Assembly (NCBI GenBank): GCA_013286045.1
Contig: JABDGM010000043.1
Span: 1 to 36,518 of the forward strand
Source of the DNA: Planctomycetota bacterium
GTDB lineage: Bacteria; Planctomycetota; Planctomycetia; Pirellulales; Lacipirellulaceae
Length of the DNA stretch: 36,518 nt
Reading direction: 5' to 3'
Shown: positions 8,581 through 16,628 of the stretch, piece after piece
Layout of the letters: each line of letters opens with the position of its first letter
Numbering within the stretch: the stretch's first letter is position 1
The notes under the pieces: model-generated
Told to the model about the DNA's origin: nothing
Seen by the model: the letters and a program-made list of their open reading frames with translations, nothing else
Databases searched by the model: none
Translations under genes and position numbers: made by a program

Positions 8581-11151
8581 TCACGGGAGCCCGACGACCA
8601 CCATCCAAATCGTGAAGTTGTACCCCGCGTGGATAATCATCGACGGCCACAACCGGTTCGTTTTCTCGGTTGCTAACGCAGTCATCACGCCCAGCGTGAG
8701 GAGCGAAATACAACCCGCGGCCGGGTGCAGTGTTGCGAACAGTACGGCGCTTAACGCAATGCTCACGGCGATGCCCCAATTGCGGCGCAAGCTGCGATAG
8801 AGCATGCCGCGGATAATCCATTCTTCGAATAGCGGGGCCGCAATCACCCACATTCCCAGCAGGCACCAGCGATCGTAATCCGCGTGCGGCAAATTACCCG
8901 GGGTTGCGTACGCGGCGAGCGGCGGCGTGTTGCTGTAAAAGTGCAAAAACATTTGGACCACCAGTCCCGCGGCGCACGATGTGACGAGACCCCAAGCGAT
9001 CGGTCGCAGCGCCGGACCTTGAGGCAGCTTCGGCATCACGACCAATCCGTTGCGGTACATCCAGATCCAGCAAACTAGCGCGACCACAATGGCCGCCGAG
9101 ATATACGAAATCGCCACGTTGGCCGTCGAGCTAATACTCGCCACGTTCGCCAGCCCGCCGCGGATCGCGCTCATCAGACTTTGGAAACCAATCAACGCCA
9201 GGATCGCGTGCATCGGGTAGACACGCTTGGGAGGATTCTCAACTGGCTCGCTTAACCATGGCAGTTCGACAAGCGCCCGTTGATGAACCGCGATGTTCAA
9301 GATGACGAATGTCACAAGCGCTCCCAATTGCGCCCACCAGTAGTCGCTGTAAATTGCCAGCGACGCATGGCTCACCACCAACGCCGGCAGCAATATACTT
9401 CGCTGAAAACGAACGGTCTGCTCGTTCGTAATCGTCGCACTGAGAGCCGTCAGTTCGAACATCAGTTCGGCGATCAACCACAGCGTGGCCCACAAAAACG
9501 GAACTCGAAGAAGAATCGACAATGCCGCATCCGGCATGAATGCGATCGCCCCAACAATAAACGGCACGCTCACGCCGACCGCAATCGCGGCCCAAACTCG
9601 GCTCTTGCTGCGAATGATGTCAGCCAGCGGGCGGGGTTGGCATTGCAGCAGCCACAGCGTCTTGAACTCGCTGGTCAACATTTGTGTGGCGGCAATCATC
9701 AGCATGTACGAACAGCCGATCAGAATTGCCATCGAAATATTCGCGCCACCCTTCGTGGCGAGGTCCATCACGTTCTTATAACCGGCCATGTACAACATGA
9801 ATCCAATGCCGATGGGCGTCGCCAACACCTGGGCCGTAAACTCCGGCTGCCGGCGTATCTGCAGCAATTCTTTCCATGCCTGCGCACCGAACCGTCCGCG
9901 CTGCATCGGCGTCGAGACCAGCGATCGATGGCTGCTCCGGGCCGAATCCTGGGCACACGTCAGTCCCCTCGCGGTCAGGCGCACTGCCAACAGCACGGCG
10001 AACATGGCTAGCACAATTGCGATCGCCGGCGCGATCAGCCACCAACCAGTCGTGCTGCGCAGCATGGCATCCGTACCTATACCGCCGGAAAACGGGTTCC
10101 ATGCGAGCCAGCCGGGCGGAGCATTCGCCAATCGGATGAATCCTTGCACCATAAACTGGGCATTGCTCGACATCATCGTGACCAGCATCAGCAGGCTGCC
10201 GAACCCCGCAAAAAATGCGACCACCGCCCCGCGCGCTCGCCGGCTTAGACGCTGCGTGATGACGCTCTCCATCGCGAGCCTTACCGCCGCCGACGTCACA
10301 CCGGCTGCAGCACCGAGCAGAACGCCGATACCCAGCCCACCCAGGATCGACACGCCGCAAAGCCAGAGTATCGCCGAGTAAAACAACGCCGAGATCGGAA
10401 CGGTGGGGTTGTCGAACACATACTCAATGAGCTTCGAGGAGAACAGCACACGCCGCGACACCGGGAATTGCCATAGCCAGCTCAGCGATGGATCCGGCCC
10501 CGCAAGGTTTTTTCCCATCAGCCCGAACGCCGCGCTGAACATGGCCAGGTTGATAAAAGCCAGATACAGCCCGATCGCGCGCAAACCTTGCTCACGCCCC
10601 GCGGGCGATAGCGTCCCCAACGTGCCGCTGTAGTTCGCATCTTCCTTCGACGCCGTAAACCCTTCGATCCCGCGCTGTTCGAACCGCTCCTTCGCCAGTT
10701 GCGTGCCGGCGTCGGAGAGCCAGCTCGCAGGCATCGACATTGCGCTTTTTAAAGCGTCGCCGATTTCGGCGTCGCGCACGTCTTTGTTGCCCATTTGTAC
10801 GGCGGTTTGGAGGCGGCCGTAGCTCTCTTCCGAGATGTGGATGACCGCCCCATTCCGCGCTTCCTCGAGGCTGATCGATCCGAGCAGGGCGAATAACGTT
10901 GTGAAGCTAAGCATCACCAGGCCGAAGAGCGCCATCGCCGGAAAAAACAACCGAATCATCCTGGTTTTAAGCGACGCCTGGTCGCTGCGGTGGCGCGTCG
11001 CTTCGCGCGGCGCCTCCGTGACCGGCGCCTCGCCGCGCTTTCGGTTCTTCATCCATTGCGAGAACTTCATCGTCGAGCTGCGATTCATCAATCGCCGAGC
11101 CGCAGTCCTCGCAAAGAGCTTGTAGGTCGCAATTGCGGTCGGTCGGCTCAT
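8581..11151 (-). CDS. ABC-2 type permease fused to CPBP intramembrane protease
   Basis: The 856-residue membrane protein pairs with the ATPase gene upstream; the two overlap in ATGA (11148-11151), and AGGAG sits about 8 nt before this start. The first roughly 650 residues contain many hydrophobic helices separated by soluble loops, as in NatB/ABC-2 exporter permeases (for example RMIRLFFPAMALFGLVMLSF early on). The last roughly 110 residues are a CPBP (CAAX protease/bacteriocin-processing) domain. Its motifs are EExxxR (Glu776, Glu777, Arg781 in FEEWIIRGML), a His in FATLHP (His809), and HAGYN (His841, Asn845). These are the expected catalytic residues of this glutamate protease family, so the domain may be active. 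The substrate exported or cleaved is not known. Similar permease-protease fusions are annotated in planctomycetes as Na+ or peptide exporters. Confidence 0.85.
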   Translation of the reverse strand: MSRPTAIATYKLFARTAARRLMNRSSTMKFSQWMKNRKRGEAPVTEAPREATRHRSDQASLKTRMIRLFFPAMALFGLVMLSFTTLFALLGSISLEEARNGAVIHISEESYGRLQTAVQMGNKDVRDAEIGDALKSAMSMPASWLSDAGTQLAKERFEQRGIEGFTASKEDANYSGTLGTLSPAGREQGLRAIGLYLAFINLAMFSAAFGLMGKNLAGPDPSLSWLWQFPVSRRVLFSSKLIEYVFDNPTVPISALFYSAILWLCGVSILGGLGIGVLLGAAAGVTSAAVRLAMESVITQRLSRRARGAVVAFFAGFGSLLMLVTMMSSNAQFMVQGFIRLANAPPGWLAWNPFSGGIGTDAMLRSTTGWWLIAPAIAIVLAMFAVLLAVRLTARGLTCAQDSARSSHRSLVSTPMQRGRFGAQAWKELLQIRRQPEFTAQVLATPIGIGFMLYMAGYKNVMDLATKGGANISMAILIGCSYMLMIAATQMLTSEFKTLWLLQCQPRPLADIIRSKSRVWAAIAVGVSVPFIVGAIAFMPDAALSILLRVPFLWATLWLIAELMFELTALSATITNEQTVRFQRSILLPALVVSHASLAIYSDYWWAQLGALVTFVILNIAVHQRALVELPWLSEPVENPPKRVYPMHAILALIGFQSLMSAIRGGLANVASISSTANVAISYISAAIVVALVCWIWMYRNGLVVMPKLPQGPALRPIAWGLVTSCAAGLVVQMFLHFYSNTPPLAAYATPGNLPHADYDRWCLLGMWVIAAPLFEEWIIRGMLYRSLRRNWGIAVSIALSAVLFATLHPAAGCISLLTLGVMTALATEKTNRLWPSMIIHAGYNFTIWMVVVGLP

Positions 11152-11930
11152 GACTGAACTCCTTGCAAGTTCGCGGCACCGTCGTCCGTCGTATTCTCCT
11201 TTGCCGATTCAGTCAGCCGGAAGAATAGCGATTCCAAGCTTTCGCTGGCGCCAAACCGATTTTGCAATTCTGCCAGCGTTCCTTCGGCTGCCAATTGGCC
11301 GTGACTGATGACCGCTACGCGGCTGCACAACCGCTCCGCCTGGTCGAGCAAATGCGTCGAGAAAAGCACAGTTCGATCCGATTTTGCGATCTCACGCATC
11401 AATTCGTGCAGCACCATCGTTCCGTGCGGATCGAGCCCGTTCGTCGGCTCGTCTAAGACAACGAGCGCCGGCTCATGCAGCAGCGCGCATATCAGCCCCA
11501 GCTTCTTCTTCATGCCGCGTGAATAGTTTTCGGCAAATTCTTCCATCGCGTCGGCGAGCGACAATCGCTCGGCCAGCGCCGCGCTGCGCGCCTCGATCGT
11601 CGCCGGATCGAGCCCGTGCATTTCGCCCACGAATCGAATGATGTCACGCCCACGCATAAAGTCATAAAACACGGGCTCATCTGGCAAATAGCCAACAAGC
11701 TCCTTTACCGCGACGCTGTCGGCGAACGCGCTTAAGCCGCCGACCGTCAATTCGCCGCTCGTCGGCTGGAGCATGCCCATCAAAAGTTTGATGAGCGTAG
11801 TTTTTCCCGCGCCGTTGGGACCGAGCAGCGCAAAAATGCCGCCTCTTGGTATCTCGAGCGAAAGTCCGCGCACAGCTTCGAATTCACCGTAGCGCTTGAT
11901 GATATTTTTGAATTGAACGATGAAATCCAT
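11148..11930 (-). CDS. ABC transporter ATP-binding protein
   Basis: The 260-residue ATPase has Walker A GPNGAGKTT (residues 37-45), the signature YSRGM near 136-140 (the variant common in ABC-2 exporters), Walker B LVVLDEPT near 156-163, the D-loop NGLDP and the switch His in FSTHLLDQAE. It energises the permease-protease encoded immediately downstream, and the two genes overlap by 4 bases, so they are translationally coupled. The start is well supported by GAGGTG 6-8 nt before the ATG. The class resembles CcmA/NatA and antibiotic- or bacteriocin-export ATPases. No operator is visible in the 264-base region shared with the DUF420 gene. The substrate is unknown. Confidence 0.93.
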   Translation of the reverse strand: MDFIVQFKNIIKRYGEFEAVRGLSLEIPRGGIFALLGPNGAGKTTLIKLLMGMLQPTSGELTVGGLSAFADSVAVKELVGYLPDEPVFYDFMRGRDIIRFVGEMHGLDPATIEARSAALAERLSLADAMEEFAENYSRGMKKKLGLICALLHEPALVVLDEPTNGLDPHGTMVLHELMREIAKSDRTVLFSTHLLDQAERLCSRVAVISHGQLAAEGTLAELQNRFGASESLESLFFRLTESAKENTTDDGAANLQGVQS

Positions 11931-12194
11931 AGTCGGTCACCTCAAAACGGGTTGGGAGATTACGAAGTCGGCGATTCGCTAGCTCCTACGGCCGAAATCG
12001 CGATCGTTACACCCGCGCGCGAAAAAAGCTAGAATTTGTCCCCTACGCGACTCGAGATCGTAGTCGATCCAGACAAGATGAGTCAGCGTTCAATATAGCG
12101 TTTGAAGCGAAAGCGTTGGAATGGCCGGTCATCCTTCTCGCCCTACGATCGCGCCACTTGACCGCGCGAACGGCTGTGCCCTATCGTCCTCGCT

Positions 12195-12689
12195 ATGAGT
12201 AAGTCTGGTTTCCCTGGCATCGACGGCTTTTTAGGCACCCGCGCACCATTAATCTTAGATGTCCTGTGCCTTGCGATGCTCGCTGTCGTGATCGTCCTTG
12301 CATGGAGCGTCTACCAGGTAAAAGTGCGTCGGCGATTTTCGCTCCATAAATGGACGCAGATCACGCTCGCCGTTATCCTGCTGACGACCGTCATCCTCTT
12401 TGAAATCGATATCCGCCTGCACGGCTGGGAAGACCGCGCGGCAGGACAAATTGGCGGCCACGCCCCCGCTGCGGCGGTGAAGGCACTTTACGTGCACTTA
12501 ATCTTCGCCGTCACGACGGTCATTCTGTGGCCAACGACAATCATCTTGGCGCTTCGAAACTTCCCGAATCCACCAGTACCAGGGCCGCACAGCCGAATTC
12601 ACGTCCCGCTCGCACGCACCGCCGCGATCGACATGGTCCTCACCGCCATCACCGGCTGGATCTTCTACTACATCGCGTTCGTGAAGTGA
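12195..12689 (+). CDS. DUF420 family membrane protein
   Basis: The 164-residue product has four hydrophobic segments at about 18-40, 54-71, 97-119 and 139-160. His residues lie near the membrane boundaries (His51, His76, His101, His136). This matches the DUF420 (YozB/CtaM-like) family, some members of which assist haem-copper oxidase assembly; a respiratory role here is only inference. The gene is transcribed divergently from the ABC exporter. Its stop at 12689 directly abuts the convergent leuA stop, with no terminator visible between them. A possible -10 box (TAGAAT, 12031-12036) lies upstream, but without a clear -35 element. Confidence 0.8.
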   Translation: MSKSGFPGIDGFLGTRAPLILDVLCLAMLAVVIVLAWSVYQVKVRRRFSLHKWTQITLAVILLTTVILFEIDIRLHGWEDRAAGQIGGHAPAAAVKALYVHLIFAVTTVILWPTTIILALRNFPNPPVPGPHSRIHVPLARTAAIDMVLTAITGWIFYYIAFVK

Positions 12690-14249
12690 CTAAACCATGT
12701 CTGGCCGCGGCCCTGTCGCCGGCTGCCCGCCACCAGCCGCCGCCCGATTCACGGCGTTAATAAACGCCAATGTTGCTGCCTCGACCGTATCAGTCGAAAC
12801 TCCGCGCCCGCGATATACCCGCCCTTCGCGCTCGACTTCAATCGTCGATTCGCCCTGCGCATCCTGCCCGCGAGTTACGCTATGCACGCGAAAGTCGCGA
12901 ACCACGACCGACGTACCCGTAATCTCCTCAATCGCACGAAAAAGCGCGTCGAGTGGGCCGTCGCCGCCGGTTACTGTCTTCCGCACCTCTTTCCCCGCGT
13001 GCTGCAACGCTATAGAAACTTTCGGCTCACCACCACCGACGGCATGCACTTCGTACGCCACGAGCTGCCATTGATCCTCGGCCACCGTCATCTGTTTTTC
13101 GATGAGCGCCGCAATATCGGCGTCGTACACTTCTTTCTTCTTGTCGGCCAGCTTCTTGAACTCGTCGAAGACGTCCTGCAGGTGATCACCCGTGAGATGA
13201 TACCCAAGAGCCTGCGCCCGATCCGCGAGCGCCGCCCGACCGCTGTGTTTGCCGAGCACGAGATCGGTTTGCGTAAACCCCACGTCTTCCGGCCGCATGA
13301 TTTCGTACGTCGTTCGCTCCTTGAGCATTCCATCCTGATGAATGCCCGCCTCATGCGCGAACGCATTCCGACCGACAATCGCCTTATTCCGTTGCACTTG
13401 CACGCCGGTGATGTTGGAGAGCAGACGGCTGGTTGGCACCAGCCGTTGCGTCCGAATCGCCGTCGTCGCATGGTAATAATCGGCTCGCGTCCGCATCGCC
13501 ATTACGACTTCTTCGAGCGAACAGTTGCCGGCGCGTTCGCCAATGCCATTGATCGTGCACTCGATTTGCCCAGCACCGTTTTCGACGGCCGCCAGGCTAT
13601 TCGCCACCGCGAGTCCGAGGTCGTTGTGGCAATGCACGCTGATCACCGCTTTATCAATATTCGGCACGCGGTTCTTAAGATTCTTGATCACGCCGCCGTA
13701 GTGCGATGGCGTTGCATATCCAACGGTGTCCGGAATATTCACCGTCGTCGCCCCTGCCGCGATTGCCGCCTCGACTACCTGGCACAGGAAATCCGGTTCC
13801 GTTCGTGCCGCATCCTCGGGCGAGAATTCGATGTTATCGCAATAGCTTTTCGCGCGCTTCACGCTATCGACGGCTCGCTGAACGATCTCATCCTTACTCA
13901 TCTTCAGCTTGAATTCGCGGTGAATCGCGCTGGTGGCGAGGAACACATGGATCCGAGCATCCGGCGCTCCCTTCAGCGCTTCCCACGCGCGATCGATGTC
14001 CTTTTCATTGCATCGCGCGAGCCCACAGATCGTCGTACCGCGAACCGTATTGGCAATCTCGCGCACCGCTTCGAAATCACCAGGCGACGCAATCGGGAAG
14101 CCTGCTTCCATGACATCGACGCCCAGATCGACCAACGCCTGCGCGACTTCCAGCTTCTCTTCGAGATTCATGCTGCAGCCGGGTGACTGCTCGCCATCGC
14201 GGAGCGTGGTGTCGAAAATTACGATCGGGCGTGATTGAGATTGTGTCAT
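12690..14249 (-). CDS. leuA: 2-isopropylmalate synthase
   Basis: LeuA condenses acetyl-CoA with 2-oxoisovalerate, the first committed step of leucine synthesis. The N-terminal TIM barrel opens with IVIFDTTLRDGEQSPG, containing the catalytic Arg and metal-binding Asp. HCHNDLGLAVANS supplies the metal-binding His pair. The LeuA dimerisation/allosteric domain occupies roughly residues 390-510, so leucine feedback is expected. I start at the ATG at 14249, giving 519 residues beginning MTQSQSRPIVIFD. The open frame extends 63 bases further upstream, but that part encodes hydrophobic leader sequence absent from the family and begins inside the T-tract of the attenuator. Expression is probably controlled by the upstream leucine leader peptide and terminator. 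The ribosome site is weak. Confidence 0.95.
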   Translation of the reverse strand: MTQSQSRPIVIFDTTLRDGEQSPGCSMNLEEKLEVAQALVDLGVDVMEAGFPIASPGDFEAVREIANTVRGTTICGLARCNEKDIDRAWEALKGAPDARIHVFLATSAIHREFKLKMSKDEIVQRAVDSVKRAKSYCDNIEFSPEDAARTEPDFLCQVVEAAIAAGATTVNIPDTVGYATPSHYGGVIKNLKNRVPNIDKAVISVHCHNDLGLAVANSLAAVENGAGQIECTINGIGERAGNCSLEEVVMAMRTRADYYHATTAIRTQRLVPTSRLLSNITGVQVQRNKAIVGRNAFAHEAGIHQDGMLKERTTYEIMRPEDVGFTQTDLVLGKHSGRAALADRAQALGYHLTGDHLQDVFDEFKKLADKKKEVYDADIAALIEKQMTVAEDQWQLVAYEVHAVGGGEPKVSIALQHAGKEVRKTVTGGDGPLDALFRAIEEITGTSVVVRDFRVHSVTRGQDAQGESTIEVEREGRVYRGRGVSTDTVEAATLAFINAVNRAAAGGGQPATGPRPDMV

Positions 14250-14308
14250 GGGTATGCGCTGCGCCGCTTTGCGGTGCATTAAAATGAGGAAACCAACCGG
14301 TACAAAAA

Positions 14309-14343
14309 ACAAAAAAACCCCGAAGCCGGTTGGCCTCAGGGTT
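14309..14343 (-). terminator. leuA attenuator: Rho-independent terminator in leader
   Basis: On the minus strand, AACCCTGAGGCC (14343-14332) pairs with GGCTTCGGGGTT (14327-14316) in a 12-bp stem with two G-U wobbles and a four-base AACC loop. It is followed directly by TTTTTTTG and another T-rich run. It lies before leuA, not after a gene, so it would stop leuA transcription. The 5' arm overlaps the 7-base core GAACCCT (14344-14338), which can instead pair with segment 2 (14372-14379) as part of a 10-bp antiterminator. Confidence 0.88.
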
Positions 14344-14370
14344 CTACTTTACTATTCAAGTTATCTTTAT

Positions 14371-14432
14371 ACGAACCCTAAGCACCGCCGGATAAACCGG
14401 TTAGCAACAACAAGCCAAGCAAGAGGGTTCGT
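14371..14432 (-). promoter_or_regulatory. leuA attenuator switching arms (segments 1 and 2)
   Basis: Segment 1 (ACGAACCCT, 14432-14424) lies in the leader-peptide codons just before the leucine run. Segment 2 (AGGGTTCGT, 14379-14371) begins within the leader stop codon. They pair perfectly over 9 bases. Segment 2 with its upstream CTT also pairs with GAACCCTGAG (14344-14335), the 5' part of the terminator: 10 pairs, one wobble. 1:2 and 2:3 are mutually exclusive, as are 2:3 and 3:4. A ribosome stalled at leucine codons would mask segment 1 and free segment 2 for the antiterminator. A ribosome at the stop codon would mask segment 2 and let the terminator form. Confidence 0.85.
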
Positions 14433-14440
14433 GAAAACAT
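14378..14440 (-). CDS. leuL: leu leader peptide (20 residues, 8 leucines)
   Basis: ATG at 14440 opens a 21-codon frame ending in TAG at 14378. The product reads MFSRT-LLLGLLLLTGL-SGGA. Eight of 20 codons are for leucine (CTC, TTG, CTT, TTG, TTG, TTG, CTA, TTA), four of them consecutive. This is the composition expected of a leucine attenuator leader. Its position between a promoter and a terminator with alternative RNA arms supports that role. Translation would sense charged tRNA-Leu; the peptide itself need have no function. The ribosome site is weak, and the symbol is by analogy with the enterobacterial leuL. It could instead be a chance hydrophobic frame, but the matching RNA arms make that unlikely. 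Confidence 0.87.
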   Translation of the reverse strand: MFSRTLLLGLLLLTGLSGGA

Positions 14441-14490
14441 CGCAAAATCAAGCGAAAATGGTTCGCGGCAGTATTCCTGCCACCTGTTCA

Positions 14491-14519
14491 AATGTAGTTG
14501 ACATTCATGCATGGGTCAA
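14491..14519 (-). promoter_or_regulatory. leuA promoter (sigma-70 type)
   Basis: On the minus strand TTGACC (14519-14514) and TACATT (14496-14491) are separated by 17 bases, matching the -35 and -10 consensus at 5/6 and 4/6 positions. Transcription would begin near 14484, about 45 bases before the leader-peptide ATG. Confidence 0.6.
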
Positions 14520-14624
14520 GGTTCGGCATATCGCGGAAGATTTTGCTCTCCGTGTTTTTTGGCACGCTCCTTAAAATGCAATCCGCGATTTCCGTCCCAA
14601 CTTCTTCCCTCTGGATTAAGACCC

Positions 14625-14861
14625 ATGAGCGGCGAACGCTTAGATATTTCTGACAACCCATTTGCTACCGATTCAGCCACGGACTCCGCGGCGCGACGAA
14701 AGTTTGTCGGCGTCAATTTCACATGCTGCGACGTCTATTCTCGCGTCTACGTGAATCGCGACGAAACCGCTTACGAAGGCAATTGCCCCAAGTGCGCGAA
14801 GCGCATCTGCTTGCAGATCGGACCGGGCGGCACCGATTCCCGCTTCTTTACCGCTCGCTAG
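14625..14861 (+). CDS. Small Cys-rich putative zinc-ribbon protein (planctomycete unknown)
   Basis: The ATG at 14625 gives 78 residues, MSGERLDISDNPF onward. The open frame extends upstream to 14511, but that part is basic, low-complexity and overlaps the leuA promoter. The C-terminal 50 residues are KFVGVNFTCCDVYSRVYVNR, then YEGNCPKCAKRICLQIGPGG. The CC and CPKC pairs could chelate zinc in a small ribbon. From memory, near-identical short proteins are widespread in planctomycetes without assigned function. It is divergent from leuA and precedes two other unknown genes in the same direction, the next 142 bases downstream. Confidence 0.72.
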   Translation: MSGERLDISDNPFATDSATDSAARRKFVGVNFTCCDVYSRVYVNRDETAYEGNCPKCAKRICLQIGPGGTDSRFFTAR

Positions 14862-15002
14862 CGTTGGCGAGAATCGCTTAACGGCAGACTTTCCTTCGCC
14901 TGCTGTCATAACTAGCGGCGATCGCGCTCATCTTGCCCGCCCGACCAGCTTTTTCTAACATCCCGCTGCTCTTGCTTCAGCTTTTCGCTTTAGGCTCCTC
15001 GC

Positions 15003-15491
15003 ATGCTTCTCGACTTCGAAGTGCAGCGCTGCACGCGCCGGTGCGCCGCGACTGAACGCGCGCTCGAACCGGGCGATCTCTGCTATTCGGTGTTGGAAGT
15101 GCAGGGGGCCGATGTCGTTCGCAAGGACTATTGCCCGGAAGGTTGGAGCGGAGCGCCCGAAGGTGCCTTCGGCTGGTGGAAGGCCCGCATTCCCGAAGCA
15201 ACCGCGAAGAAAATCAAACTCGCTCCCAACGACGTCCTACTGGAGCTATTCGATCAACTAGGCAACTCCCCCGATCAGGCCGATTTGCGATATGTACTCA
15301 CGCTGCTGCTCATCCGCCGACGAGTCCTGCGTATCGACCTAAGCGCGAACGACAACGATCAAAACCAGATGACAGTTTATTGCCCGAAACGTGACGCCAG
15401 CTTTGACGTTGCAGTCCACATGCCGACCGGCGATCGCATCGACGAAATTCAGAATCAGCTCAGCGAACTGCTGATCGCAGACGCGGAATAA
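15003..15491 (+). CDS. Conserved hypothetical protein (planctomycete type)
   Basis: The 162-residue product starts MLLDFEVQRCTRRCAATERAL and continues EPGDLCYSVLEVQGADVVRK, DYCPEGWSGAPEGAFGWWKA. Cys10, Cys14, Cys27 and Cys44 could form a metal site. The rest is a helical segment (NDVLLELFDQLGNSPDQADL, RYVLTLLLIRRRVLRIDL) and a short C-terminal strand region. No signal peptide is visible. I recognise it only as the kind of protein found beside the next gene in planctomycetes. It lies 13 bases before the following GTG start, which suggests cotranscription and a shared role in envelope or protein handling; that role is inference. Confidence 0.7.
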   Translation: MLLDFEVQRCTRRCAATERALEPGDLCYSVLEVQGADVVRKDYCPEGWSGAPEGAFGWWKARIPEATAKKIKLAPNDVLLELFDQLGNSPDQADLRYVLTLLLIRRRVLRIDLSANDNDQNQMTVYCPKRDASFDVAVHMPTGDRIDEIQNQLSELLIADAE

Positions 15492-15504
15492 GGATTCTCA
15501 CTCC

Positions 15505-16611
15505 GTGGCCGACGGACGATTTGCAAAATCGTTGCTCCTCTTGGCGACAGTCACCTGCCTGCTGTCGTCCTCCGGCGCTACGTGCCAACGCCAAATGCTG
15601 GTCAACCCGTTTGGCACACCGGGCCCCGCCGCGCCGCAAGTTTTGATGGAAAACGCCTCGCGCGACCAAATCATCGCCGCCGTTAATCAAAACAGCGCTC
15701 GGATTCAATCGCTCACAATCACTGGCGCAACGATCACCGTGCCCGACACACTCGGCCTTCCGCTCTTAAGCGGAAACATCGCCGCCGAGCGACCCAACCA
15801 TTTCCGCCTCACTGCCGGTACCGCCGTCACCGGCCAGGAAATCGATCTTGGTAGCAACGATGATCTGTTCTGGATCTGGATCCGCCACAATCAGCCTCCG
15901 GGTGTCTACTTTTGCCGACATACAGAATTCGCCAACAGCAATATCCGCCAGATGATGCCGGTCGAACCTTCCTGGCTGCTCGCCGCGCTCGGCATGATCG
16001 ATATCGACCCGGCCAATGTCTTCGATGGCCCCCTGCCGCGCAGCGATGGCACTGTTGAACTGCGCACCTGGCTTCCCTCAGCCTCTGGCAACTTGCAACG
16101 AGTCGTCGTGATCGACGCCCGACGCGCCTGGGTCGTCGAACAGCACGTGTACGACCAATCCGGCAAAACACTTCTCGCCAGCGCCGTCGCTGAGACGCAT
16201 CGTTACTACCCAATCGAACAAGTTTCGCTTCCGGAGCTCGTATCGATTCGGCTGCCCACGGCGAATATCGCGTTCAAAATCAACATGGGCGCAGCGCAGA
16301 TCAATCAACTTTCGGTCGATCGCACGCAACTTTTCACGATGCCAACGTTCACGGGCTACCAACAATTTAATCTTGGTGGGGCACCGGCCGGCACCCCGCT
16401 CCCCGGCCAGGCCGCGAGCCGCCCGCTCCTCGATGCCGTAATGCCAGCCTCGTATCCAGCGTACCCAAACACCGGCTACCCGGTGACGCCCGCATCGGGG
16501 CCTGTCAGTGTTCCAAGCACACCGGTTGTCCCCGCGTCCGCAAGCACCAGCGCATTGCCGCTCTACGGCCAAAAGAATCCCGCATCAATGCAAGCCGCTC
16601 GCCGCTATTAA
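15505..16611 (+). CDS. Exported LolA/DUF4292-like protein (planctomycete unknown)
   Basis: GTG at 15505, with AAGGAT about 9 nt upstream, starts a 368-residue protein. Residues about 8-27 form a signal peptide (SLLLLATVTCLLSSSGATC); Cys27 could be lipidated, though the lipobox is imperfect. The body begins ASRDQIIAAVNQNSARIQSL and has ITVPDTLGLPLLSGNIAAER, FRLTAGTAVTGQEIDLGSND and DLFWIWIRHNQPPGVYFCRH. This is the half-barrel style of lipoprotein carriers such as LolA and DUF4292 proteins. The last 70 residues are Pro/Ala/Ser-rich and probably unstructured. It may shuttle or hold lipoproteins or lipids in the periplasm, an inference from fold resemblance only. It forms a likely operon with the gene 13 bases upstream and converges with the MoxR-like gene. 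Confidence 0.7.
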   Translation: MADGRFAKSLLLLATVTCLLSSSGATCQRQMLVNPFGTPGPAAPQVLMENASRDQIIAAVNQNSARIQSLTITGATITVPDTLGLPLLSGNIAAERPNHFRLTAGTAVTGQEIDLGSNDDLFWIWIRHNQPPGVYFCRHTEFANSNIRQMMPVEPSWLLAALGMIDIDPANVFDGPLPRSDGTVELRTWLPSASGNLQRVVVIDARRAWVVEQHVYDQSGKTLLASAVAETHRYYPIEQVSLPELVSIRLPTANIAFKINMGAAQINQLSVDRTQLFTMPTFTGYQQFNLGGAPAGTPLPGQAASRPLLDAVMPASYPAYPNTGYPVTPASGPVSVPSTPVVPASASTSALPLYGQKNPASMQAARRY

Positions 16612-16628
16612 AATGCTGGACGCGGTCA

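Noticed and set aside
9280-10011. 243-codon plus-strand frame inside the ABC permease region
   Set aside because: It is antisense to the permease-protease gene and strongly biased to Arg, Gln and Asn.
12882-14186. 434-codon plus-strand open frame
   Set aside because: It is wholly antisense to leuA, whose motifs are unmistakable; the frame is rich in Arg and His and has no domain pattern.
14250-14312. Extended N-terminus of LeuA from 14312
   Set aside because: The extra 21 residues are encoded in the T-tract and downstream leader of the attenuator and do not resemble the family N-terminus.
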